A stretch of DNA of 64,000 nt from Vitis vinifera (taxonomy: Eukaryota > Streptophyta > Magnoliopsida > Vitales > Vitaceae), in assembly GCF_030704535.1 (NCBI RefSeq), contig NC_081807.1, positions 2,521,001 through 2,585,000 on the forward strand. The letters run 5' to 3'. The first letter of the stretch is position 1. Each line of letters opens with the position of its first letter. Below the pieces are notes generated by a model, which did no database searches, was not told the origin of the DNA, and saw only the letters and a program-made list of their open reading frames with translations. This document shows positions 24,674 through 36,438 of the stretch, one piece after another. The position numbers and the translations under genes were made by a program.

Positions 24674-24832
24674 GGCACGTGACAACCTACTTCTGCAATT
24701 TTTTTTTTTTTTCCTTTATATTCATTGGTCGGTGATACTAAGGAATCATAGCACTGAAATTGCTTCCCCGCCTTTGTTTTAAATTTTAATAACTACTTAT
24801 TGAGTTGGATCAGCATTGGCTTTGCCTATAAA
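24674..24832 (+). promoter_or_regulatory. Dehydrin promoter: ABRE/G-box, DRE core, TATA
   Basis: GGCACGTGAC at 24674-24683 is an ABRE embedded in a G-box. GTCGGT at 24728-24733 is the complement of the DRE/CRT core ACCGAC. TATAAA sits at 24827-24832, 113 bases before the ATG. Together these are the expected elements for ABA (AREB/ABF) and cold/drought (CBF/DREB) induction of a dehydrin. The sites are seen; their activity is inferred. Confidence 0.7.
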
Positions 24833-24939
24833 ACCCAACTCTCTTCAGTGGGAAACAAAAGCATAGTCTTCATTATCATCTATTGTTTAAAGCACTTTCC
24901 CATTTAGCTTACCACCCGTGTTCTCTAGCGCCTAACAAA

Positions 24940-25587
24940 ATGGCAGATCAGCACCCACAAGAGGATGCACCTATGACAGATGTGGATGTAGTTAAAGTGT
25001 CAAAACCCCAAAGGGAAGAGAAGAGCACTCTCACAGAAGAGCACCACCAGCATCATAGCAGCTCTAGTTCGGTAAACTTTCATTAGAATGAATCATATCA
25101 CCCAATCACAGCACATTCATCAACTAAATAACGAAGTTTCCTTCTAAGCTGTATTAACACTCCTTTTTGTTGCTTCAAAACTGTATTAACACTCTTTTTT
25201 GTTGCTTCAAACCTTCAGTCTGATGATGAGGAACAAGCGGGGGAGAAGAAAAAGAAGAAAAAAGGATTGAAGGAGAAGATTAAGGAAAAGATATCACATG
25301 AAAAGGAAGAACCTAATGGGCACAAGGATGAATCAGTTCCAGTAGAGAAATGTGATGAAATGTCGAAGGAAGAATTAACAAACCCAGAGGAGAAGAAAGG
25401 GTTTCTTGAGAAACTCAAGGAAAAGCTTCCTGGCCAGCACAAGAAAGGTGAAGAGGCTGATCATGCAACTCCAACTGAATGTGCCCCAGACAAACATTCA
25501 CCAGAAAAGAAAGGAATCTTGGAGAAGATAAAGGAGAAGCTGCCAGGATCCCATAAGAATGGAGAAGAGAAGGACAAGGAGAAATAA
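24940..25587 (+). CDS. SK-type dehydrin (LEA group 2)
   Basis: Intrinsically disordered stress protein that shields membranes and proteins during dehydration or cold. Exons 24940-25071 and 25219-25587 give 166 residues. The intron falls after the fifth serine of the S-segment (HHSSSSS then SDDEE, residues 38-49), the conserved intron position in dehydrins. A lysine run (54-59) leads into a degenerate K-like helix (60-69). Two good K-segments follow: EKKGFLEKLKEKLPG (102-116) and EKKGILEKIKEKLPG (140-154). No Y-segment is present, so the type is SK2, or SK3 if the degenerate one is counted. It is rich in Glu and Lys, as in acidic ERD10/COR47-like proteins. Unusually, there are two cysteines (C89, C132); dehydrins typically have none. 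Confidence 0.95.
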
Positions 25588-25882
25588 GATGGAAACTGAT
25601 TAGGGGACTTGTCTTCAGGATATTGACTGTGTTGTTGGCTTGTTAGGCTGTGTTTTTCTGGAACGCTTCCAGTGCTTGTATGTATTTGATTTGGTGATTT
25701 TGGTTTCTTAACTGTTTTTCTAGGGTGTTATTGTATTTGCATCTAGGCCAGCGAGTTTGAATCTTAAACCAACTTAAATGGGAAATTTGGAAGTCTAGAA
25801 TAGCATCATTGCATTTTTCATGTGGCATATCCATCACCCAGCTACATAAGTTATCTACAATTAAAAGGGAGGAAAATACCTA

Positions 25883-26108
25883 GTCAAAGATGGATGGTGA
25901 TCAAACTACAGCAAGAAAGCACATTTACAACATGGATGGTGATCAAACTAACTCTACCCCATTTGAGATTGAGGACATGTCGGGGCTGGATTGAGGTCAA
26001 AGATGGATGGTGATCAAACTACAGCAAGAAAGCACATTTACAACATGGATGGTGATCAAACTAACTCTACCCCATTTGAGATTGAGGACATGTCGGGGCT
26101 GGATTGAG
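25883..26108. repeat. Perfect tandem duplication, 2 x 113 bp
   Basis: Units 25883-25995 and 25996-26108 are identical by eye. Each also contains the sub-repeat GATGGTGATCAAACTA twice. The duplication makes an open frame continue artificially through it; no protein family is recognised. Lack of differences suggests a recent event or an assembly artefact. Confidence 0.92.
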
Positions 26109-27006
26109 GTAAAATGGCAGGGGATCTTCATACCCATCCCTTTTGCAAAAAAGGGGTCATTCTACAGGAAGAATGAACCCTTTGGATACTGTTGAGGTGC
26201 TCCTGATCTATCTCATACACATTATCCTCATCATGTTAGTAGCATAACTGTTTGAAGAAAACAGAATCTTGGAGGCCACCAGTTTTTCATCATTCCCCCA
26301 AATGAAGTGGCTTCCTTTTTCTTCTAATTTGTAATGATTTTCAGACGCTGATTCATAGGAAATAGGAAGGTTTAACAAACCGATTCAGCTCATATATTGA
26401 ACATAGTAATGCAAAAATTAGCTACCAATCACCATTTTAAACTTCATTCACCAGGCATCTATGATCATTCATTCCTTGTTTATGTAGCCAACAGGAAACC
26501 CCTATCGTCCAGTGCAACTGTCATTAGTTTGCCTTAAACTGCTTTCAAGATCTAAAGAAAGGCCTGCAATAAATATCAAAAAGACAAGTGCAACTGGCAG
26601 GATAGGTTTCCGTAAGTTCATGTAAGGTACAAAGTTCGAGCATAAACAGAAACCAATATTTCCTGAGCATTCTAAGATTCATCATCACATTTTTCTACCA
26701 TCAACAGCAACATTTGATATGAAAAGCCTCCATAAAGATAGCTGAAAGGCAAATGTTTCTTTATATCAAAAAGATATTTTTTGCAACAAAACTAATGAAA
26801 TTTACATTGGGAATAAGGAGAAACATATTATAAATCCTAACATTCACATCCTGATATCAAAAGCATCAAATCATGGATCCTACATAATTACAAAGTACAT
26901 GAAATCTGTAACCCAGAACAAATTCAATAGGCAAAAGGCTAAGAACTGAATTATCCATTTAAGTCAGCTCAAAACCCTGCAACTGTAAATAAAAGGGCTA
27001 GATCAT
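26109..27006. other. Intergenic / 3' flank of the LEA_2 gene
   Basis: No gene seen. Moderately AT-rich single-copy-looking DNA; the right part is probably the 3' UTR of the minus-strand gene ending at 27007. Confidence 0.6.
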
Positions 27007-29199
27007 TCACTTGTAAATACAAGAATCTACCAATTTGAGGGGCTTGGCAAGTCTGTCACCTCTTAAAATGACAGGGCATCTGATGCTCTTGAGGAACTTG
27101 ACCTTCACAAGCCTTCCCAAAATGTATCCCCTCGACCTCATCACAAATGTCAAATTCAGTGGCACTGCTACCTTCTCAAGGTGGTCTTTAGCGCCTCCAA
27201 CAACCGACACCCCTCCATAGAGTGGCACTTGATGCCCTAGCACCACCATTACTATTGACCTCTGACTCTTCCTTGATTGATAAAACTCCTTCATCTATGG
27301 TATTCATTCACTTAAAATCAGACACTCACAACATAACACCTCTAAGGTAATACTAAATAACCAATTAAAAATTTGGTATAAAACCATTAGGGAGTCACTT
27401 ATGAAGAAAGAATAAGTTCAGGTAAGGCTGTCATTGATGCAAAGCCTGCACAGTCCACCTCCTGGCATGCCTTTCCTGGTTGAATTCAGATGGCTTGCAA
27501 ATTGAAAGAAAAAACCAAAAAAAAAAAAAAAAAGAAAACACCACTATAGGAGTTTGAAGTCCTAACATTATTCAATTGATTTATTTCAGTTGTATTACAT
27601 TAGATGTTAGATTCTTTTAGCCAGCAATTGAAGTTCAAAGCTCTACAAGTTCTAGTTTTCTCTGTATTTCTTTTCCCCCTTTTTTTTCCCACAGTCATTT
27701 ATCCCAAGTGTTAGATGAAGCATACTCTTAAGTCCATATTTGGTTGTCCAAAACACTAAAACAAAGAAAAAATAACATTAAAAAAAAGAAAAATCATTTT
27801 CTTACCTTTGGTTTAGCATGAAAAATAGGTAAAGAAAATCAAATATAATCAAAATAGATTTAAAAAGTACACATTTTTAATCATTTACTCCATATATAAA
27901 AGAAAAAAATAAATGAAAAATCTATTTTCCATTTTTGTTATTTTTCCTTTTTTTTTTTCTATTTTCTTTCTTCAGCATTTTCCCCCCATTTTCCAAAAAG
28001 CCAAACATATAGTAAGTGATATGACCTACCCATCCACCCTAGTTTTCTCCTTGTAATTATGACAGTTCCTTAAGAATCCAATTTACTTAAAGCAAACAGT
28101 CAGAAGGCTTGAGTGCCTTCCCCTACAAAATGGAAAACCCATTTTGTTAACTATTTTTTTCCCTTTTACATACTACTTTCAAAATCCATTTCTATGGAAC
28201 TTCTTTATCAAATTCCAGAATGATGGCTATGTGAGCCTGGTTTTTTCAGTGTTGCAGCCTTATACAAGCACTCCAATCAAGGAAACCCTACATATAATTG
28301 GTGGTAAGGGCTTTGACCACTGTATCCATACGTCAACATGATAGGCCTCTCAGCGGAGGATTGGACCACCTACAAAATGACCATCTTACCCTAGTACTGA
28401 CGGTAACCCAATGCATAAAGCAATAGGTAAAACGGACTTTTTAAAACGACTTGCCTGCCCAGAAGCCACCTTGAGCTGGTAATAGTAAAATTCTACAGGA
28501 GTGGAGGACACGTGTACGCCGAAGAACGTGGCTGGGTTCCGATACGAAATCCGGATCGTCGAATTCAGCGACAGCATATCTGTGGGCACTCCCGTTTGAT
28601 CCATCCCCGCCTGTATGTTGAAGCTCCGGAATACCACATTCTGCCAATCACAGCGCAAAACATGGCATTAAAAACACAGGCTGAGTGACCGAACCAACTC
28701 AGCGGGACACCGGAGTGGACACGGTAGACAAGGCACGTACCTCGACGATGATCTTGGGCTTGTACGACCTCCCGGCGCCCCAGAGGATCAACGAGAACAC
28801 CGTGAAGAGGACGACGAAAGCGAAGGCCAAACAGAGGTACAGCCTGACGCGGCCGTCCGCGGCGGTATAGAAGTCGTCGTCGTCATCGTCATCGTCTTCA
28901 GCGTCGGCCGCGGCGCGAAGCTCAAGGTCTCGGTGAATCTTCTTCCAGGCGCTGGCATGCTTAGAGTTCTTGACGGAGGCCGAAAATCGGGAGGTGGAGG
29001 ACTCGCGGGAGTGGTGAATCGGCGAGCAGTGGTAGTGGTGCGGCGAGCCGAGGGGGCTCGAGCCGTACGACATTTTCTCGACGTCGTGCTGCGATGGACT
29101 CTGCACGTAGTACAGAGGCCGCCGCGGCGACCGCGGTGGCGACGACGCGTCCAGGCTCGTCACCTCCGAGTCTGACTTGGCGTGCATTGTCACCGCCAT
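27007..29199 (-). CDS. Type II membrane LEA_2 / NDR1-HIN1-like protein
   Basis: Exons 29199-28741, 28640-28455 and 27294-27007 give 310 residues. The cytosolic N-terminus has the conserved MHAKSDSE start, SPPRSPRRPLYYVQSPSQ (19-36), EKMSYGSSPLGSP, and an acidic run of eight aspartates (102-109). One membrane segment (about 119-140) precedes a LEA_2-type beta domain with the NSTIRISYRNPATFFGVHV core, typical of NHL/YLS9-like proteins. It resembles the plant family that includes Arabidopsis At1g45688 and At5g42860. Molecular role is unknown; relatives are plasma-membrane and stress or immunity associated. Intron 2 (28454-27295) begins with GC, in the strong context CAG-GCAAGT, and ends in AG; it contains a MITE-like insert. 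The exon-3 join gives ASGQ-MKEFYQ, which fits the family. Confidence 0.9.
27735..28015. repeat. MITE-like copy inside intron 2 of the LEA_2 gene
   Basis: Left end CATATTTGGTTGTCC and right end AAAAGCCAAACATATAG are imperfect inverted repeats around an AT-rich, partly pyrimidine-rich body. It is similar in size and end sequence to 1186-1475 and the 19.1-19.8 kb arms. It is intronic and spliced out. Confidence 0.5.
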
Positions 29200-29219
29200 T
29201 GGAGAGAGAGAGGGAGATG

Positions 29220-29228
29220 TTAGGGTTT
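29220..29228 (-). promoter_or_regulatory. Telo-box in the leader of the LEA_2 gene
   Basis: AAACCCTAA on the minus strand, 21 bases before the ATG at 29199, next to a GA/CT-rich leader. Telo-boxes near the transcription start are common in plant genes active in dividing cells. Confidence 0.5.
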
Positions 29229-29229
29229 A

Positions 29230-30790
29230 GAAACTTTTTCTCTTTCTTTTTATTTTTGCCACTTTTTGTTTTCTCAATAAATGCTGCGAAAGGGATAAGA
29301 AACAAAAATGGAATGAAGAAAAACAGAAAGCGTGAGAGGAGAGACCATTTTCAGAAAATGTTTTTCAAAAACAATGAGATTTTTTAATTTTTTTCTTTTG
29401 GGGTGTTTTTGTTATTGTTTTTCTAGTAATGCCGGAAAGCAAATGAAAGCATAAACGGAATACGGAACGAAGAAGAAGAGGAGACTGGAGACTGAGTAGA
29501 GAGTGAGTAGAGAGTCTAGACTTCAGAGTACCCTCTGAAAACGTTTTTCAAAAACAGCGAGAGAGGCGGTACGGCAATGTTTGCTTATACAACGGACATT
29601 TGTGCCGGACTATGATGCGCCGTTGTGCGTATTGTCCACGCTTTTCATGCTTCTCGAGTCCTACGTTGTTTCGACCGTCTTACCCCACGGGCCGAATGTT
29701 TTGAGGCGAAGAAAATGCGATGGGAGGGGATGATTAGGCGAATGAGATGGAGCGTGCCGTACACGCTCTGGGGAAGGTGTCTTATGTAAATGAGAGGGTT
29801 GGGCTGGTCCATTGTTCTACGACCCATGTCACATGCGGTTGGACTTGGGACATATTTTGATGGATTTCTTCTATTGTCCCCCCTTTATTTCTTTTAACCC
29901 TTTTGGTATTTTTTTTAATATTTTTTAATTAATTGATTATCAATTTTGAGAAAAAATTATGGCTTAATAGACGTTAGATATTGAGAGAGAGTTGAAAAGG
30001 ATTCTAAGATCACATCTCAAGGTCGGTTAAGTTGGTCCCATTTGACATGCCCGTGACTTCTTCTTACATTTCTAAAATATAAAATATTCAAAACATAATC
30101 AATCCCATATTGTCAAAATGACCCCATGTTTTTAAAACAAAAAAATAAAAAGTAGAAACGTTTTTTCCAATAAAAATACCCTTCATGGAATATTTTTATA
30201 CCCATTTCCCATCAAAACACTTTAGATTTATATACAATCTAGTAAAGGGTATTTTGGTACATTTGAAATTATACTTATAACTTCAAGACTACGGATTTGT
30301 TTTAAAAATTAATTATAAAAAATAGTTTTTAAAAAATATTCTCTAATAAATTAAACCAATTTAGATAGGTTATTACTATTGAATTGAATATAATAAAGTA
30401 AACTAATTTAGATCAATTATTATTATTGAATTGAATCGAATCAGTCAATTTCTTCTTTAAGTTCAATTAATTTAATTCATAATGCAAAAAAATTGATTAT
30501 ATCAGTTTAGTTTTATTTTAATGCCTAAAACCAAACTGATGAAGCCATGTATACCCATTGTAGGGTCTTTTTGTGCACATAAATTTTGCGACGCTCTTGC
30601 AATGTAAGTAAAATAGTAGAAAAAATAATGCTAAACAAAAATTTTATTAAAATTAATAAAATATGAGGGACAATTTTTTTGATAATATTCTTTTATAGAA
30701 GAATATATCCCTCTAATTATTTCATTTTGATAACAGACAATGATAAATACGTTTTTTTTATTTTAGAGATCAATCAAGGATTATAAGTAA
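29230..30790. other. Intergenic DNA upstream of the LEA_2 gene
   Basis: 29230-29830 is less AT-rich and contains the promoter and 5' leader of the minus-strand gene, including two AGAGAG/GAGTAGAGAG tracts around 29500. Beyond 29880 it becomes AT-rich with no gene seen. Confidence 0.55.
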
Positions 30791-30793
30791 CTT

Positions 30794-31455
30794 AAGGCCT
30801 GTTTGGTTCCTATTTTCTGTTATTGAAAACAGAAAATTTGTTTGGGGAATGAGATGTGTTTTTGTTTTTTGTGTTCTCAAAAACTATTTTTTTGAGAACA
30901 ATAAAAAAATATTTTCATTATTTTTTACTGTTCAAATAATAGATTGTTTTTTGTTTTTTCTTTTCATTTTTTTTTTCTTAACTGTTTTTTTTGTGTTTCC
31001 ACAAAGGTAAATTTCACCCAACCACCATAACCCCATCCACAAACTCTTTATTATTCCTTAAATTATTGAAATTAATATACTTACACATGATGACAAAGTC
31101 ATCATTTGTTTAAAAAAAATTATAACTAGTATAAAATTTTCAAAATTAAATAATTTTTTAAATTTAAATGAATTGTACATATGAAAATTATTTACATATT
31201 TATAATATCAAATTAATGGAAGAAAACAATATTAATTAAAAAATTAACTTTCAAACATGCTTTTTGTTTTACTTATTTTAAAAAACTTTTTTATCAACTC
31301 AACCAAACATGTTTTTTTTTTTAGAACAAAAACTATTTTCCAAAATTCAGTTTTCAAACACAATTTTTTTTTTTTTTTTTTGAAAACACAAAAAACTGTT
31401 GTTAAAAATTATTTTTCATAACAGTTTTCAAAAACAGCAATCAAACAAACCCTTA
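30794..31455. repeat. MITE-like element with TTTGGTT inverted ends
   Basis: Left end AAGGCCTGTTTGGTTCC and right end CAATCAAACAAACCCTTA are inverted repeats. Internal inverted words (ACTGTT/AACAGT with runs of A and T) extend the pairing. Length is about 660 bases with no coding region, consistent with a non-autonomous DNA transposon. Confidence 0.55.
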
Positions 31456-31680
31456 TTTTCAAATGAACTCATTGAAAAGCGAAAAATTGAAAATATAGCA
31501 TTTTATATCATTTTTTGGACTTATAAGGAGATTTTGTAAAACTTTTTCTTTTTTGTGAAGCCTCATTTTCCGTATAGGGTCATTTTACCGATCCCCAAAA
31601 GTCCCCTCAATGAAGCAAGTCACCCTCCTATTAAAATGTGAAACTATTGAATTAAATTTTGGAATTTCCTAATATTTAGA

Positions 31681-32398
31681 GCCCGTTTGGTAGTGATTCT
31701 AGTGGAAGTGTTTTTATTTGAAGTGTTTTCTGCTATAGTGTTTCTGTGAAAAACACTTTTATGATAATCAGAAAAAATGATTCTAAAGTGTTTTTGATAA
31801 TATATTGTATAAATATAAAAACACTTTTAATATTAATAAATTACCAAAAAGGACATACAATTTTAATTAAAAAAAATGGTATGATAAACAAAAAAATTTT
31901 TTATTAATGAAAAAACATCTAAATCACTAAAAAAATAACATTGAATAAAAGATAATTTTAAAATTAATAAAAGATAATTTTAAAATTAAAACAATATATG
32001 ATTACCTATTAATTTCTAAAAAAAAAAAAAGACTTTTCTAATTAAAAATAATAATTTTTTTTATCACTATACTAAAATTTCAAAAAATATTTACAAAAAA
32101 CATCTAAATCAATAAATAATAATAAAAAAAAAAACATTGAATAAAAGAGAAGTATGAACGAAAGGGAAGAAAGATATCGGGAATCACTGGGGGGCATTTT
32201 TGGAATATTTCAAAAAAATTGAAGTGTTTTTAAAAAAAAAACACCTGTCAAGTGATTCTCTAAAAATCACTTCAAGTGTTTTTCCAGATTTTCAAAAGTG
32301 TTTTTTAAAATTTGCTAAACACTTTATTTTCATCCCAAAAACACTTAAAAGTGTTTTTAAGGGTAGAAACACTTTTAAAAATCACTGCCAAACGGGCA
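31681..32398. repeat. MITE-like element with GCCCGTTTGG inverted ends
   Basis: Left end GCCCGTTTGGTAGTGATTCT and right end AATCACTGCCAAACGGGC form clear terminal inverted repeats, extended inside by repeated AAGTGTTTTT / AAAAACACTT words that make the whole element fold back. It is about 720 bases and non-coding. A diverged relative is at 52343-52717. The ends resemble hAT-type MITEs, but a target-site duplication is not clear. Confidence 0.65.
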
Positions 32399-32842
32399 CT
32401 TAGTTGCTTCATCCAAAGAACTTGATTATTTGTTTCTAACAACTTATCTTTTTCATTAAAGAAATTTGTCAATAAAAGAATATTTATTTACTTTTACTTA
32501 AATAGGAAGAATATTTATTTATTTATTTTTAATTTGACAATAATAGAAAATTTTGATTTTATTTGTAGTCTTCAAAATTTCATCATATGTCACATTGTTA
32601 ATATATGTCATGTGATCAAATGTGTATGGGACCCACGTGCATTCACCACAAATCTTGTAATTACAGAAAGGTATGATTGAAGGCATTCCTTCAATCACTC
32701 TCTCTCTCTTCTCTCATCCCTTTTCACCACAAATCTTGTAATTACAATATGAAAATTTAAGACATGAAAACTTATTGTAAATCAACTTCCAAAACCTTTT
32801 ACATTGAGATATAGGAACAATAGAGGCCCCACCCAACTGAAA

Positions 32843-33964
32843 TCATGACCCACCTTCAACATGGGCCCCTAGATCAGCGGCCCCATTTTCCTCAAACGCC
32901 TTGATCAAATCAGGGTCAACGTTCTCCTCAGGCTCCCACGTGGCCTCATCTATATCCGTCCATTTCACTAAGTACTCCATATTCCCATCATCTCCAGTCC
33001 TTTTCCCCATTACTCCCTGCGCCACAGCGTATTCTAGCCCGGCCTCGAAGTCCCTCACCAGTTCCTCTGCAATCAACCCAGCTTTGACCCACTCGTTATC
33101 ACTACCGTCCTTCCATTTGACTAAGTACTCCAGATTTTGACCCTTCCCTCTCCTCTCCATAATCTCCTGCACCTCCGCGTACTCGAATATTGCCTCTTCC
33201 AGAACTCTCACCACATTCTCGAGCCCAAGCCTTCTCGCAAACTGCATCGGGTTTCCCTTGGGTGTTGCTCTCAGCATCTCTCTTGCAAGATCCAACGGCG
33301 TACGTCCCCTGTCGTCTTCCGCCTCTGGATCCGCGCCCAGCTGGATGAGGAGCCGAGCCACGCCGGGCTTCACGTACCCAGCAGCCATGTGGAGGGCCGT
33401 CAAGCCGCCGCCGCCGTTGTCGCGGTGGTTCAAGTCCGCGCCGGCGTCGGCGAGGATTTGGACACACGCCTCCGACCCCAGGCCCGCAGCGAAGAGGAGC
33501 GCGGTCCGGCCATTCTCGTCGACGGCGTCGACGTCGCGGCCGTCGCCGGATTCCAACAGGGCCTTCAGCGCGGCGTCGTCGGCCTTCTTCGCCGCGGTCC
33601 ACCAGGGGCTTTCGTACTCCGCCACCACGTCCCCGGCGACGTAACGTGCGGGGACCCACGTCGGGACGTGGCCGTCCTTCCACTCGATCAAATACTCCAT
33701 CCCTTTCCCGCCCTCCGCCGCTCTGCTGCCGATGATCTTGTTGACCTCCCCGTACGACTCATCCTCATTGTAGCTGTCGAACACTTCATCTTTCAACACC
33801 TCCTCTGTTTCCTCAAACTGCTTCTGAGAGACTGTGAGGTTGAATCGACGGGCGGGTCGGAGGTGGAGAGAGTGGAGAGGGAGGGAGGGGAGAGGGGAGA
33901 GAGAAGTGGGTTTGGGGGAGAGTTTGAGGCGAGAGAGAGAAGTATTCACGAAGAGAGCATCCAT
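32843..33964 (-). CDS. CAO: Chloroplast signal recognition particle 43 kDa protein (cpSRP43)
   Basis: Chaperone and SRP subunit that binds light-harvesting chlorophyll proteins (LHCPs) in the stroma and, with cpSRP54 and cpFtsY, delivers them to ALB3 in the thylakoid. A single exon encodes 373 residues. Residues 1-55 are a Ser/Leu/Pro-rich transit peptide. Chromodomain 1 spans about 74-120 ([17 protein letters not shown]). Ankyrin repeats span about 125-260, with [13 protein letters not shown] and [15 protein letters not shown]. Chromodomains 2 (264-308, [18 protein letters not shown]) and 3 (313-358, [20 protein letters not shown]) follow. Domain order and length match the family. The start chosen is the ATG at 33964; the frame is open 48 codons further upstream, but that part lacks transit-peptide character. 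The gene is much more GC-rich than its surroundings. Confidence 0.97.
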   Translation of the reverse strand: MDALFVNTSLSRLKLSPKPTSLSPLPSLPLHSLHLRPARRFNLTVSQKQFEETEEVLKDEVFDSYNEDESYGEVNKIIGSRAAEGGKGMEYLIEWKDGHVPTWVPARYVAGDVVAEYESPWWTAAKKADDAALKALLESGDGRDVDAVDENGRTALLFAAGLGSEACVQILADAGADLNHRDNGGGGLTALHMAAGYVKPGVARLLIQLGADPEAEDDRGRTPLDLAREMLRATPKGNPMQFARRLGLENVVRVLEEAIFEYAEVQEIMERRGKGQNLEYLVKWKDGSDNEWVKAGLIAEELVRDFEAGLEYAVAQGVMGKRTGDDGNMEYLVKWTDIDEATWEPEENVDPDLIKAFEENGAADLGAHVEGGS

Positions 33965-34109
33965 CGAGTGGCGGTGGAGGTGGTGGGAGTGGGGAGTTTT
34001 GGAGGGTGTGTGACTGTGGAATCCAAGGGGAGGAAAGGATGGAGATTTGGGGTGGATAAGATATTCTATCCATTTTCTTTTTGATCCTATTCCTGGGTAT
34101 GTCTGCAAA

Positions 34110-36438
34110 TTAGTATTGAGCGCTAGATTTTCCTAAGTCCACATATATTCTCCTTCTTTTTTTTTTATGGCCACAATTTTACACAATTACACATAATAAA
34201 ATTTTGTAAAATTAAAGAAGCAAAAACTCAAGTCAAATTAAAGTTGAAAAGAGAATGTAACATATATTTTCTTGTTTAAAAACTTAATTCTAATTAAATT
34301 TTTAGAATTGGCTTACAATTAGGGATGCAATGGGGTGGGTTTTTTGGGTACCCAATCACATGGAACGGTTCAGTTTTTGTCTTCTCCCATTAAATTATAT
34401 ATAAATTTAATTTCATTTATTTTTTATTTTCCTAATTTTAATATATAGTTTATAATAAAAATAATAAAATAATTTTCAATAAAATAAGTTATAAAAATTT
34501 GTAATAATTTAATTATTTATAAAATATATTTATTTTAATGTTCAAAAATAAAGGATTACTCTAAATAAATAAAAATACATAAGAGGGGAGTGAATTGGAG
34601 TTAAAAAAAAAAATCTTTTTAAACACAATAAAATTAAGAACAAGAAACACAAATATATATAAAGAGATAAGGTTATAGAAAACAAACTCATATCTATAGT
34701 GCTTTGACACTTCCTTACCTACACCAATTCTCTTCAAGCTCTTAACCGAATGAAGGTTCCACTTATACTTGAAGTATCAACCAAGCTTCTAATCACTTTT
34801 TACACTTAGAGTTCTGCTTCAATTGGCTCTTACACAATCTCTTCAAGTCTCCACTCACTTAAAGATTTTAACACTCAATTAACAAGTTTGAATCTGTCAA
34901 CTTAGCTCAACAATGACTCAAATACAATTCAAAACTAGGATGAATCACAAAGGTGCACTAAAGAATATGCAAATAAAGATTTAATGCACTAAGAAAAGAA
35001 TGAGAACTTTTATGGCAAGAACAAATAGGTAAACAAATAAATGCAGGTGTTCTCTTACTCATAAATGAAGTAAAACTCTTAATTTATAAGTTTCTAACAT
35101 CGAGTGCCAAAAAACCAAAAAGCAGCCTCGATCGGTCGAGCTGGGGTTCGACAGTTAAACCAGTTCACTAGCCATTGAAGTATTAAATGTTTGGCAGGTG
35201 ATCGTTACCTTCGATCGAACCTCAACCGAACCTCGACTGGGAAGACAAATCCCTCGATTGAGAAAGAAATGCTACTGGAAGAGAGATAAGATTTTTTCAT
35301 CTCTCGATCAGACCTTGATCAAGAAGGAGTAATCGGTCGACCGGTACCCTAGTTGGTTGAGCAGGTTGGCTAGTGCCTCAACCGGTTCACCATTTTTGGC
35401 CCAAAAACCTATATTTTTTTTCTAGTCTTTTTGCTTCTAGCACTTAGGTAATGTCTTTAGGTAAAATAATATGTCAATTTTGAAACAATTTGCCTAAGAT
35501 TTATTTGATAGAACTCGAATTTTGATGGAAATGTAACTTTAATGTATAAATCGAGTTTTCAAATATGGAAATGATATGAAAATCCTAAGTACACCCATAC
35601 ATTCATCTTACATATGTTTCCTATGATTAAAAGATCTTTCAAAAATCTTGATATTGCATTCATTAGGTTCTTTGATGAATTTTTAAATTAATACCTGAAA
35701 TTCTTTATAATTCAAACCAATTAGTAACTTAACTATCATTTGTTATTATCGAAACATGATTAGGAGAATCCTTAGGCTAAGAAATATAATTAAAAAAGTT
35801 TAAAATATTTTTTTAAAAAAATTAAAAATCTTTCAATAAAAAAAGGATAAATGGGGTGGGGCAAGTATGAGAATTTCTCATACCGCCCCACTTGGCATTG
35901 TTTAAGTTTTTTAATGCAATGAAAATTAAAATTATTTTAAATAAACAAAGCGGAATTGGGATAGAGGTAACTCACCGCCTTTATTTTTGACCCATTATAA
36001 AAATAAAATCAAATCAAATGTCCCTACACATTAAAGCCCACACTTAATGAGATGCTTAAGCCCGATAAAAAAGCTTATTTGAACACTTTAACTAGTAAAA
36101 CGAAAATGATAGCTAATAATTTATCATCAACATATATGGGTTGACTTTAATACTTTCCTAACCTACAATATTTATGATCGAGCATAGGGTGCAAGAATTT
36201 TTTTCATAATCATAGTTGAGAATAAAACTTTTATAACAGTAACATTTTTTTTCCTTTTATATTACTTTTTTTTTTCAAATATAAAATCTTTTGCCAAAAT
36301 TGGCCAACCGTGGTAAAGAGCACATTTGACTTTTCAAAAGTCAACTCAAATAGGTTTTTTTTTGGAGTCTAAATATATTGAATTTATCTAAAATTTAAAC
36401 AAAAATCAATAAAAAGATGTTTGCAAACAAATTTAAAA
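34110..36438. other. Repeat-rich intergenic DNA
   Basis: No gene supported. About 34570-35700 looks like a degraded dispersed element: it opens with GAGGGGAGTGAATTGGAG, a word common at the ends of plant dispersed repeats, and contains a run of TCGATCGGTCGAG / CCTCAACCGGTT type words around 35130-35390. No termini or coding parts can be fixed. The remainder is AT-rich. Confidence 0.45.

Noticed and set aside
25822-26195. Repeated 62-63 codon frames in the 113-bp tandem repeat
   Set aside because: They arise from the duplication itself; no conserved family or upstream gene signals.
33102-33683. 193-codon minus-strand frame inside cpSRP43
   Set aside because: Arg/Gly-rich product in an alternative phase of the ankyrin region; composition artefact.
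33137-34084. 315-codon open frame on the plus strand, antisense to cpSRP43
   Set aside because: It lies entirely over the GC-rich cpSRP43 exon, has no family features, and is the expected shadow of a GC3-rich coding region.
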